From Tetrapyrgos nigripes (lineage: Eukaryota; Basidiomycota; Agaricomycetes; Agaricales; Campanellaceae), in NCBI GenBank assembly GCA_013368315.1, contig JAACJM010000216.1, positions 1 through 64,000 of the forward strand: 64,000 nt of DNA, written 5' to 3'. Positions 34,870 through 46,100 of this stretch are shown piece after piece. Made by a program: the position numbers and the translations under genes. The stretch's first letter is position 1; the number at the start of each line of letters is the position of its first letter. The notes below the pieces were generated by a model that saw only the letters and a list, made by a program, of their open reading frames with translations, was not told the DNA's origin and searched no databases.

Positions 34870-36075
34870 GTGTAGCATATTCACCAGATGGAAGATATAT
34901 TGTGTCAGGATCTTATGATAATACTGTAAGGATTTGGGATGTCCAAACGGGACAACAATTGGGAGAGCCTCTGGAAGGCCACACAGGTTGGGTGTGGTCA
35001 GTGGCCTTCTCACCAGATGGGAGACATGTAGTGTCAGGATCTTGTGACTACACTATCAGAATATGGGATATCCAGACTGGCCAGTTAATTCAGTAGCCTT
35101 CTCACCAGATGGCAGACATGTGGTATCAGGATCAGATGATAACACTGTAAGGATTTGGGATGTCCAAACAGGACAACAATTTGGAGCGCCTTTGGAAGGC
35201 CACACAAAATGGGTGAGGTCAGTGGCCTTCTCACCAGATGGTAGACATGTGGTGTCAGGATCTTGTGACTGCACTATCAGAATATGGGATATCCAGACTG
35301 GCCAGCAGGTTCGAGAGCATCTGGAAGGCCACACAGGTGAAGTTAACTCTGTAGCCTTCTCACCAGATAACAGACATGTGGTATTAGGATCAGATGATAA
35401 CACTGTAAGGATTTGGGATATGCAGACATGCCAGCAGCTTGGAAAGCCTCTGAAAGGCCACGCAAAATTGGTGTCGTCAGTGGCCTTCTCACTAGATGGC
35501 AGACATGTGGTGTCAGGTTCTGATGATATGACTATTAAAATATGGGATATACAGACTTGCCAGCAAGTTGGTGAGCCTCTGGAAGGTCACACAAACAGGA
35601 TTTGGTCAGTGGCCTTTTCACCAGATGGCAGACATGTGGTGTCAGGATCTAGTGACTGCACTATCAGAATATGGGATATCCAGACTTTCCAGCAATTTGA
35701 AGAGCCTCAGCAGCTCTCCAACCATACAGATGCCATTAACTCAGTGGCCTTCTCACCAGATGGCAGACATGTTGTGTCAGGATCTGATGATGAAACTACC
35801 AGAATATGGGATATGCAGACTTGCCAGCAGGTTGGAGAGCCTCTGAAAGGCCATACAGCTTCAGTGCAGTCAGTGGCCTTCTCACCAGATGGCAGACATG
35901 TGGTGTCAGGATCTGGTGACTGCACTATCAGAATATGGGATATGCAGACTTGCAAGCAGGTTGGAAAGCCTCTGGATGGCTACACAGTTTGGGTGAATTC
36001 AGTGGCCTTCTCACCAGATGGTAGACATGTGGTTTCAGGGTCTGAGGACAAGACCATAAGGATCTGGAATATTGA
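34870..36075 (+). repeat. NLR2 WD40 tandem array, 10 units
   Basis: The units match those of NLR1, including the odd repeat with FQQFEEPQQLSNHTDA that has two extra residues. The 37-nt loss sits in the second unit. Confidence 0.9.
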
Positions 36076-36339
36076 TCCTTCCAATCCAAACCTCATTCCA
36101 GCCTTAATCTCCCAGTATAATCAAGAAAATCAATCTTGCTCCATTAATGCTCAGGGTTGGCTATGTACTGCTGAACCTGAGCCAAAGTTAATTTTATGGA
36201 TCCCCACTCACCTTAGAGATGCATTTATGAATTTGAGGCAGGTTGGCACTATTCCTGTAGATGCTAAAAACTTTGGAGTTAAAGTTGACTGGAGCAAATT
36301 TGTTTGTGGTGAAAACTGGACCTCTGTTTGGAATGATAA

Positions 36340-36573
36340 TATTAGACTTAGGTTATCTTAGCGAATAATCTTAGCGAGAGTCACAAAGTGGGGGTAAGAG
36401 CGTGCGAACGTATCTCGCTTAACTCTCAAGTATATATCATTAATCAGAGTAGTATAATAATATAAATAGTCTAAGTATATCTGTATGATCATTTGACCGT
36501 ATGTCTGCAGTACCTGATTGATGCCATATGCATAGTAACTTAGTAACTTGATCGTTATCATTTAATTCCAACA
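36340..36573 (-). repeat. Copia-2 3' LTR
   Basis: This is 234 bp and differs from 41130-41363 at eight positions by eye, seven of them transitions at CpG-derived sites. Confidence 0.9.
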
Positions 36574-36580
36574 CTCCCCT

Positions 36581-39500
36581 TCAAGTGGATATCCCTAGTA
36601 ATCGGGAGAAACACTTGATCTTATCAGCGGAGAGAGCTTTCGTAAGTATATCCGCAAGTTGATCATTAGTTGACACATGTTTAACTCGTATGTATTGTTG
36701 ATATATCCAATCAGTAAGGAAGTTTTTACGGATATTGAAATGCTTAGTTCTCTGAGTATGTTGTTCTTCAGGAGCACGTATAATTGCCAAAGTAGATGCA
36801 CTATCTGAGTTGATAAGTACTGGCTCCTGTTCGGTATTTAGAATTTCTTCTATAAAACCTTTCAAATAAATAGCTTCTTGTGAGGCATGTGCAAGTGCGC
36901 ATAGTTCAGCCTCAGTAACTGATAAAGTTACCAGTGTGCCTCACTTACTTGACCAAGAAATAAGTGATTCAGCAAATTTGAATGCATAGCCCATGATTGG
37001 TTTATTGCCATACGTGGACATACCATCAGAGTCAGCAAATCCATAAGTAGAAGTAATAGTAGGGCTCCCTAGGTTGAGCCAGTAATTGCAAGTTCCTTTT
37101 AGATAAAGATAGCATTGTTTAGCTGCAGTGTAATGCTCTTCACCTGGATCATTAAGGTATCTTGCTAGTTGACCAGTACAATATGCAATGTCTGGCCTAG
37201 TGCAGTCAGTGACATATCGTAAACCACCAACTAGTGACATATAGTGTTTAATAGCAGCGGCGTCCCGTTGCGGTTCACTCCCAGGTCTAGGGCTAAGATT
37301 TTGCCCGAGTAGCATAGGTGTACGGCGTGCATGTAATTGGTCAAAATTGTATCGTTTGAGAATATTCTCAATGTAATGTTTCTGATGGAGTTTAATAGTA
37401 TGATTATTCCTATTTCGTTGAATTTCCATACCGAGAATCCAGTGGATTTCTCCACTGTCAGTGATTTGGACGTGTCCACTAAGTGCAGTAACGAAAGCTT
37501 GTGCAGTAGCTTTGTTGATAGTACATAAAGTAATGTCATCGACGTGACAAGATAGTATTAAAATGAGTTTATTCTCATGATATCGGTAGAATACCGCATT
37601 ATCGTAAGTAGACTTCTTAAGTCCTAGTAACTTTATGAGAATATTGCATAATTTTTCATACCATCGACGACCAGCTTGTTTCAGCCCATATAGAGTCTTT
37701 CTGAGTTTAAGTACGTAGCCTTCAGGTAAGTTAGGTAGTAAATTACCCGGAGGTGGATGAAGGTATAATGTTTCCTCGTCAGTAACGTTTCTGTAAAGAT
37801 AGGCAGATTTAATATCAATCTGAGTAGTTTCATAGTCTAATGAAGCTGCAAGAGCAAGTATAAAACGTGTACTGCTCATGCGTGCTACAGGGGCAAAGAT
37901 ATCATTTGCGTAGTAATCAATGCCTTCTTGTTGACTAAAGCCTTGTGCTACTAGTCTAGATTTCAATTTGGTCTGTTTGCCAAGTTCGTACTTAGTTTTG
38001 TAGACAAATCTGGAACCAATGATATTCACATCAGCAGGAGGTTTGATGTATTCCCAGGTTCCTAGATTTTCTAGAGATTCTATCTCAGCTTTCATGGAAT
38101 CAAACCATTCATCACGTTGTGGATGATTGAGTACATTCTTAAATGAAATTGGATCGCCAACGTTATCAGCGTAGTAAACATTGAATTCTGTTAAGAAGAA
38201 AGCAATGTTTTGTTCAACTTCATCGTAGAGTAAACCTCTGGCTTCTCAGATCCTTTTTGATCGTCTTGGGCCATCAGGTTGTTTAGTTTCGTCTTCGTCA
38301 ACATCCACTGGTTCAGGTTCGTGTTCCTGAGAAGTTGGAGTTTCATTTGTATTTTCTTCTGTAGTTTCTAATGGTTCTTGATTTTTGTTTTGTAACTCCC
38401 CTTCAACTTGCGATTTGGAAGTTAAGAATTGCAAGTTGCGTTCTACATTCACTTTAGTACCAAAGTAGACATAATGGCCTTTTGAATGATCGTCAAAGCC
38501 TAACCAAACTCCACATTTTCCTTTAGGAGTTAGTTTACTAGTTCTTGCTTTGTCATATACAATGCAAGGTATACCAAAGCTATGTAGATTGTCTAAGTTT
38601 GTGTTAACACCGTAACGTTTAAAATAGGGAGTTTGCATTTTTAATGCAGTTTTCGGAGATCTATTAAGTATGTACATAGTATAAAGTCCTGCATGCCACC
38701 ATAAACGATTAGGTAGTTTTCCAGTATGCAGATTAACACGAATACCATTCATGATATGTTGATGTATGTTTTCAGCAACTCCATTTTGCTGAGGCGTGTC
38801 ATGAACTGTATAACGTGCAATTGTACCTTGTGCTTTCAGGTAATTTTTGAATGCACCCGAAGTAAATACGGCATCGTTGTCTGATTGTAGAATTTTAACT
38901 TTGATACCATATTGCGTAAATAGTTCAGTAGTAAATGTAACCCATTGGGTATAGGCTTCGTCTTTTGTTTTAAGTGGAGATAATATTCACCAACGCGTAC
39001 AGTCGTCGACAATGGTTAACCAGTATTTGTAGCCTTCAATAGAGGCAGTTCGTAATGGACCAAATATATCAATATGAAAATGGTCTCCGAAGTTTTCTGC
39101 TAATTCTGAAGTACGTTGTTTCGGAACAGAAAGTCTATGTATATTATTGATGATGCAGTCTTCGCATTGAGTTTGTCCAATCATCAATAATGATTGTAAT
39201 AATAGATTTATCTGTTTTTAGTAATGTTTTTAGATTTGTCTAACTCATATGACCAATTTGTTTGTGAAGTTCATATAAATTTAAAGTAGCAACGTTATCA
39301 CTCAATTTTTTAGTTGTGATGGAGTAAAGTTTGGTGCTCTCATGTATAACGCCAATGAAATTGTCCTTGTCATTACGTATTATACATAAATGATCATGAA
39401 AAGTAAAAGTATAGTCCGCTTTTTGTGAAATACTGATTAAAGTAAACGGAAGTTTTGAGTTATAGTATACATTTTTAAGAGTGATCGATGAAGACTCACC

Positions 39501-40013
39501 ATTGTCCTTCCTAACTTTTACCCGCATATCGCCTGCTAATTGAAGATCTAGATGCTCTGAATTGGCAACAGTTAAAGTTACGGCAGGCGTAGTATGAATG
39601 TTAAAAAGTAAGTTAAGATACGGTGTACAGTGTATAGTAGCACCAGAATCAATGATATGCGTATGATCTTGGTCAGAGATCGCGATAAAAGCAGGTAGGG
39701 AAATATGATGACTCACCGGAGTCTCTGAGTCTTCCATTTCAACGTCGCCCGAAGAAATCGACTGTACCCAGTCCAATTGCGAAGTTGACGTAGTCGCAAT
39801 TTGAGAAGAAGAAGACACAGGCATGGAGATGGCAACTGATGCATTCTCCTTGGTCTTGCCTTTGTTGGATTGTTTAGTAATCCCTCTCTTCTTCATAGCT
39901 TCTTTGGACTTTTCAGTCCATGGTTCTGGGCACGTCTGGGTCATATGACCCATCTTGTTGCAGTTGAAGCACTTCCGATCCTTTTTGCCATCAGAAGGCT
40001 TCTGGTATGGCAC
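36581..40013 (-). pseudogene. Copia-2 pol remnant with zinc knuckle, protease, integrase, RT, RNase H
   Basis: From the 5' side: a CCHC knuckle (CFNCNKMGHMTQTC) and protease (HIIDSGATIHCTPY) in 40013-39240; integrase pieces (CEDCIINN, FHIDIFGPL, TIVDDCTRW) at 39187-38987 and the capsule after it at 38752-38246; RT at 38095-36941 with SRLVAQGFSQQEGIDYYAND, LYGLKQAGRRWYEK and the active site CHVDDITLC; RNase H ending HVSTNDQLADILTKALS at 36865-36581. The frame changes once (40013 to 39187) and several stops intervene. The final stop nearly overlaps the polypurine tract, so the end is complete. Confidence 0.85.
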
Positions 40014-40150
40014 TGCAGCATTAGCGCATTCCCCTTTTGACTTGTCCGATTGTTGAGCACCGCCTTGACTAGTGCTACCAGACTTCTTGTCGGACTTCTT
40101 CGAAGGATACGTTCAAGCATTGCTCAAACGATAGTTAGTGAATTTCTTCT

Positions 40151-41036
40151 TTAGCCGTGCAATGAGGTCGACAGCTGTGTATACGGGTTTCTCCCCTTCA
40201 GCTGCAGTAGTGGCATCCCATGTAGCTGCAGCTGCATCCACAGTTGCTGCGAACAAAGTGATAGTGTGGAGGAATAATCCCCACTAGAGCTGAGTAAAAG
40301 ACTTGATCCGAGACATCTATGTCTCTCTTCTTGATAGAAGCCCACAGATCCTGAGCTTCGTCGAGGAGCTTATCAAACTCCCAGACTGGTTTACGTAAGT
40401 TGAAGAGTTTCCACAGCTTGTTAGACTCTTGAACTGTGGATGAAGGGTCAAAACGTTGCTTGAGCTTCTTGATAAGCTCTATCGCATCCGACTCTTCAAT
40501 GTAGTGGATCATGATTTTATCATCATTCTTTTGCCTGTAATAGCATTAAAACAGGCTAGTTTGACAGTATTACCAGGATGTAACCCAGAACTTTTAAAGT
40601 GTTGGTGACGAATCACCTGTAAAGTGCTATTAACGCGAAAGTACCACATCTTCCAATTTTCACTGCCAGTAAGAACTGTCAGGGAATCAAAAGCTTTGTT
40701 GATGTCGCTGAGCGGCATCACGTAGTTGGGGTTTGTATTTTCGGGCATAGATAATGCGACCGACGAAGTAGGGGTAGATGGAGGAGATGATGATGGAGTA
40801 GGGACAGTATCCCGGACATCAGTCCTAGTATTTTCGCCAGCATCAGACATAATGGGATCAAGTGTGAATGGAAGAGGGTTTTGGATGAGAGGATCAGGTG
40901 GTTGTGCTTGCGAAGTAGATGATACGGGCAGAGTAGGAGTTTGGGTACCAGAGGGGTGTGCACTAGAGTGGCGACTGGTAGTAGGAAGTGGGATATCTGG
41001 GACTGATCCTTGAGATCGAGTTTGTCGACTAGTCAT
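40151..41036 (-). pseudogene. Copia-2 gag remnant
   Basis: The start MTSRQTRSQGSVPDIPLPTT leads to a Ser/Pro/Thr-rich N-terminus and LTGSENWKMWYFRVNSTLQ. A frameshift near 40510 is followed by IELIKKLKQRFDPSSTVQES and WEFDKLLDEAQDLWASIKKR (40512-40198), again typical of UBN2-type copia Gag. A further break near 40230 precedes the zinc-knuckle region. Confidence 0.75.
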
Positions 41037-41117
41037 ATACTAGTCCAGGAACAGAGTACGAGTAGAGAGTAAAGCAGAGTAGAACAAGTGTTTATCGAAG
41101 TTATAGCATGCTAGGCG

Positions 41118-41129
41118 GGGCCCATAACC
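41118..41129 (-). promoter_or_regulatory. Copia-2 primer-binding site (initiator tRNA-Met half)
   Basis: The element strand reads GGTTATGGGCCC next to the 5' LTR, identical to Copia-1 and complementary to the initiator tRNA-Met anticodon arm. Confidence 0.8.
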
Positions 41130-41363
41130 TATTAGACTTAGGTTATCTTAGCGAATAATCTTAGTGAGAGTCACAAAGTGGGGGTAAGAGCATGCGAACG
41201 TATCTCGCTTAACTCTCAAGTATATATCATTAATCAGAGTAGTATAATAATATAAATAGTCTAAGTATATCCGTATGATCATTTGACCGTATGTCCACAG
41301 TACCTGATTGATGCCGTATGCATAGTAACTTAGTAACTTGATCATTATCATTGAATTCCAACA
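41130..41363 (-). repeat. Copia-2 5' LTR
   Basis: This is the 234-bp partner of 36340-36573. The TSD GACAA follows. Confidence 0.95.
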
Positions 41364-41658
41364 GACAATCCTGAGGATGAGGAATGAGTGTTCAGTAAAA
41401 TTCTATATATCTATTTTCTTCTTTTTTTTTTTTTTTGTTTCTCACTCCCAGCTTGATTGGTATCTCTATGCTACAACAACTTTCATTTGATCAATTTCAC
41501 ACAAAAACATCAAGAATGCTGCCTTTTCTTTTGAAAATTTTCAGCTTGGAAACCAACATCTTATATCTGTTCCCTTTGTCTGTTCAGAAATTCCATTTAT
41601 CAAATGAGTAAATATCACAAAATCCATATATCCAGAATTTTGTTGCCTATGTCTAGTT

Positions 41659-42914
41659 CAATAAGGAAAATCATATTTATAAAAATCCCCACATGTCTCT
41701 GAGATACTTATACCATGGTAAGTAAGGTTTTGTACATTTTTAAAATGGGCTTTGAGAGTTTCAAAGATTCTATTGAAGTTTCTAAGCATGGACATTTATC
41801 TTAACCAAATTCTGCTGCAGCATCCAATGACTGCCATGATAGATGGATTACTCTATTACCTTGGATTGCTAATAGATATCTTCATTGGTATCACCTAGCT
41901 AACTCTTTTGTATGTACTTACATATATCAATAGTTAATCCGACCATACAGCATGACTTCCTCCCATCATTCTTTCCATTCCTTTTTCCATCCCCGAAGCC
42001 ATACTAGCTCCCAATGCCCCAATTCCATGCTCGGGCCAACCACCAACTTCTTTAACTCCACCCAGCCCCACCTGTCCCATTCGAGAATACGCACACCTTA
42101 ACCTTGTCCAGGTAATCCCTCTGATAGGGACCCAAGCAAAGCGATATCAGAATTCTCTGAAAGGAGGATGTATACAGCGCCTTCTTCTCCATCTTTAGTT
42201 TCACAGAGTGTAAGTTTGGAGGTGGCATTGATATTTACCTATGCCCATAGAAGGCCCAGATGAAGATGAAGATGCAAGCAGTAATTCATTGGCATAGAAA
42301 TCAATAGCATGGGCTCTTCCTCCTGATGTTGGGCCAACTTCTAGTACCTCCACATCTTTTCCTTCTACCCCTGCTACTGAAGACAATGATGAAGACAATG
42401 ATCTCTTAACACAATCCCCATTCTCATCCAACTCGAACACACTGGTCCACCTTATATCCTCCTGCTTACCTCCTTGAGTGGTTCGTACATGGACTCGGAT
42501 GTAAAGGTGTAAAAGATGTGAGAAGGAGGGTATCACCACGTAGGTGGGAACAGACATGTGAATCATTAGGGTTGAAGGTAACGGGTGTAGATGATGATTG
42601 GGATAAATGAGAAGGAACTTGAAGTAGTGTATGCGAGGAGAGATGTGTCAGGTAAAGTGAAGAGCTGGATATTAAGTAGCTGTCAAGGAAGTTGGGTGCG
42701 AAAGGAAGAAGGAAGAAGACATGAAGATTAGTGAGCGTTTTGGAGGTAGAAAGCAACGGGTAGAATAATAAAAAGCGATGTAAAATGTGAGAAAAAGACG
42801 AAGAACAATAGACACATGCTTTGACGTGGAGTCCTGAACTTGATTGACAGGGTGGATACACAAAATAATATATTATTATCAGCCCTATAACACTAGGTGA
42901 CAGTACATTACATG
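41659..42914. repeat. Block A, copy 3 (A3), interrupted
   Basis: It starts 272 nt after the displaced NLR2 stop. It contains the gene A 3' half (stop 41934-41936; RWTSVFELDENGDCVKRSLS in the middle). hAT-1 inserts after 42914. A3 resumes at 48551 for about 24 nt and is then lost at the mariner-2 site, so the 5' half of gene A is missing here. Confidence 0.85.
41934..42880 (-). pseudogene. Gene A, copy 3, truncated
   Basis: It keeps the C-terminal stretch ending before TAA 41934-41936 and an exon with GVEGKDVEVLEVGPTSGGRA and HAIDFYANELLLASSSSSGP, lacking a short segment (VEHNEA in A2). The start region is absent beyond the hAT-1 and mariner-2 insertions. Confidence 0.4.
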
Positions 42915-43105
42915 TAGTGATGTGCGGGCCAGGGCCAGGCCTGAAGCCCCAGGCCAGGGCCTGGTTTTTAAGGGCTCAGGCCTTGCAAAATCCAAAGCCT
43001 GGCCCTAGGCCCAAGCCCGATGTGGGCCTGGGCCAGGCTTGGGCTAAGCCCAGTGCTTTACTGACAAACAAGGGCTGTGAGCGTATATTAGATTTATCTA
43101 TAATA

Positions 43106-46100
43106 CTAGTACACTACATCCTCCCATTCCTCATCATCCTGACTGTCATCTGGCTGCCTGTCTTTTAGAAACTCCTGGTGCTCCTCAATAAACTCTAATT
43201 CTTCTGCTACATCTTGTCCCTCTGAAGCGTACTCAGTTTTTGAAGACACATGCTCTCGGAATATCAAATCTCGCTTGATGACACACTTGAGGAATTGAAG
43301 TGCTTCAATGACATCACTCTTAAGGCGATTCCGGCGTTTGCTGATTACTATACCACCACCAGAGAATGCTCGCTCACTTGAGACTGATGAACCCATGATG
43401 GCGAGATAATCACGAGCAAGAGAACTCCAAGTTGGATATGTTGAAAGTCAGTCTGAAAGCAAAAAAATCGAACGGAATATACAACTTACCCCCCACCACT
43501 TGACAATAGACATGCCTGTTGGAACAACATCTATTGCACTTAAGTATAAGTTGAACTCGCTGCGCCAGGGCTCTGGAGTAGTAGCAGAATTCCGAACAGA
43601 TCCTTGAGTTGTGGACTCATCGTCTTCATCATCAGACAGTTCTCTCAGCAATGTACTATCTAATTTGGCAAGACTTCGCCTCTGAGATAGTGCAGATTTG
43701 CCATTCAGTTCCTCGTAGCGTTCCTTAAACTAAAAAATATGAAAATATGATCAAATCAAGAAGGCAAAACTTACAATTTGCTCGGTGAAAGCTAAAACCT
43801 CCTTACATTCATCCTCATCCCAGTTTGCTTTGAAATATCCCATCTTCTCATTGGGATTCAGTACTGTACAGTTGGTGAGCTTATCATATTTGAGGAAGAA
43901 TAGAAGGTTTGAAAGACTCACACATTGAGAAAACATAGGCATCAGAATCAGACGTCTTGTTGTAGTAATTCCCAAGCTTGTCGACACCGGCATTTAGTGC
44001 ATCAGTAAACTTTGTGTATTTTGTTTTGCTCTTGCGTTTCTCCCATGCTATGTGAAGCCTTTCCAGTGCAGGAATTGCATTGTGCAGAGTGGGTTCGTGT
44101 TCAGAGGAAAAGGCTTGCTGAGCACTATCGGCATGCTATTGAAAAATCATTAAAGTTCAGAGGATGATACTTGCAGCCCAAAAAGTGTGGTGTAACTTAC
44201 AGTGAGGAGGTCGATCAGTGTATTAACCTGGATCCATTCATCATTACTGAGGGCCAACCCATCAATTTTGCGGCGTTTGGTAACATCTTTCTCCTCACGC
44301 AAAAGCTCATAGAGGAAGACATCAATGAACTATAAACATAGTCAGTCATGAGCACATACAGTGGGTCAAAAAATTGTCCACATGTTTCGCATTTTTGGAA
44401 AGATTGCCAATTTAAGCAATACTGAGTAGAGATATTGAAATGTGGTCAGTGATGGGCAGAACGCCCTTGATAAGAGCTACAATAATCTGTTTTATTTGTC
44501 CTATTTGGCTCAAAACTCATGGAGATATGATTGATTTAAAATGGTATGTCATTTGGACAATTTTTTGAGTTGCCACTTCAAAATCAGTATTGTAACTATG
44601 TGATGTCTCATAGATGACATCATAAGTGGAGTTGTACAATGATGCAATGGCTACATCATAATGATATCATAGCTGCCAGCTGGACCATATATAAGGGCAT
44701 CCAGTTGTTCTATAGCCCTCATCAAATCATGAGACCCATCACATCCACCCAGAAAGACAATATCCTCTCTCTCCTCCAAACTTCTGCTTCATCCAGGGAA
44801 ATCTCTGCTAAAACTGGGGTATCCAAGTCAAAGATTGCTTCTCTGGCCAAGGAGAACCATCAAGCAGGGCGTCCTAGAAAGCTGTCTACCACTGATGAAC
44901 GTGCTGCTATCCAACAAATCAACACTGGCAAAGCTGAAAATGCTACAGAAGTGGCCAGAAACATCAATCCCCTCCTTGACCAACCTGTCTCCACCCAAAC
45001 CATTCGAAATTCCCTTCTCAGGCATGATGTGGACACATCTAAAACGAAGAAGAAGCCCAAACTCACTGCAGCTCACAGGAAGGCTCATTTAAACTTTGCA
45101 CAGAAGTACAGAAACTGGACTGTGGATGACTGGAAAAGGGTTATTTGGTCAGATGGAACTAAAATCAATCAATATGGGTCAGATGGACAGCAGTATGTGT
45201 GGGGGAGGAAGGGTGAATCCTTGGGAGAGAGAAATGTGGTGGAAACAGTCAAATTTGGAGGAGGAAATATCATGGTGTGGGGATGTATGGGGTGGGAAGG
45301 AGTTGGAAACATGGCAGAGGTGGAGGGCAGGATGAATGCAGAGCAGTATGTGGACATTTTGGAGAACAACCTTCTGGAGAGCATGGATATTTTGGGTGTT
45401 GATCCAGAGGTGGCCATTTTTCAGCAAGACAATGATCCTAAACACAAGTCAAAACTGGCCACCAAGTGGTTTGAAGACAACAACATCCATTGCATGAGCT
45501 GGCCTGCTCAATCTCCTGACCTGAACCCCATTGAACACCTCTGGACAACCCTCAAACACAAGCTCAATGGATATGACACAGCACCCTCTGGAGTTTGGGA
45601 AATATGGGACAGAGCAGCTGAAAAGTGGGATGAAATCACAGAAGAAGATTGTCAGAAATTGATCAGGAGCATGCCTAGAAGGATTGAGGCTGTGTTGAAG
45701 GCCAAAGGAGGGCATACCAAGTACTGAGCTAGCACTTTCTGTATTTTCACTTGCATGTCAAAAAATTGTCCAAATGACATACCATTTTAAATCAGTCATA
45801 TCTCCATGAGTTTTAAGCCAAATAAGACAAAACAGACAGAATATTGTAGCGTTTATCAAGGGCTTTCTGCCCATCACTGACCACATTTTAATATCTCTAC
45901 TCAGTATTGCTTAAATTGGCAATCTTTCCAAAAATGCGAAACATGTGGACAATTTTTTGACACACTGTAAGTAAAGTAATAAGAGTATGTTGTAATCACC
46001 TTTCTGAGTTTCTCTGCTCGATGAAGCATTGTATATGTTGAGGACCAACGCACCACCATATCAATGAGAAGTTGCAAAGCCTTGTTGGTGGTTCGCAACT

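Larger units (their letters stand above)
36340..41363 (-). mobile_element. Copia-2, decayed Ty1/copia retrotransposon
   Basis: LTRs of 234 bp (36340-36573 and 41130-41363) read TGTTGGAATT...AAGTCTAATA on the element strand. The TSD is GATAA (36335-36339) versus GACAA (41364-41368). Removing the element and one TSD restores the NLR1-like junction GATAATCCTGAGGATGAGG. The primer-binding site is at 41118-41129 and a polypurine tract (GAAGGGGAG) adjoins the 3' LTR at 36574. The coding region is broken in several frames. It is a different family from Copia-1. Confidence 0.95.
32440..41387 (+). pseudogene. NLR2: NACHT-WD40 gene broken by indels and Copia-2
   Basis: Exons 32440-32578, 32647-32769 and 32825-34356 join in phase, and exon 4 starts at 34409. 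Exon 1 (MSCCESSEDENDPQQGNNTI) is unrelated in sequence to that of NLR1, while exon 2 (NFFPHASNFQVETINNAGGD) and the NACHT exon (GIAGTGKSA, VVIIVDGLDEWG) are close homologs. Exon 4 has ten WD40 units. Lesions relative to NLR1 are an extra T in a seven-T run (34470-34476), a 37-nt deletion at about 35085 that removes the end of repeat 2 and brings a TAG, and Copia-2 inserted seven codons before the stop (41385-41387). An acceptor at GCAG|ATACTT near 34456 could bypass the first lesion but is unlikely. Confidence 0.9.
44359..45967 (+). mobile_element. mariner-1 (Tc1/mariner), intact-looking
   Basis: It is flanked by TA on both sides (44357-44358 and 45968-45969). Inverted repeats of about 210 bp start CAGTGGGTCAAAAAATTGTC on the left and CAGTGTGTCAAAAAATTGTC, inverted, on the right. 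It sits in the hAT-1 intron between AEKLRK and FIDVFLYE. Confidence 0.95.

Noticed and set aside
36340..41363. Canonical RIP as the cause of Copia-2 decay
   Set aside because: The LTR transitions sit at former CpG sites, not preferentially at CpA. CpG methylation and deamination explain them better.
44639..44728. Use of the ATG at 44639 as the mariner-1 transposase start
   Set aside because: The extra 30 residues have no counterpart in Tc1 transposases, and a TATA box lies between this ATG and the one at 44729.
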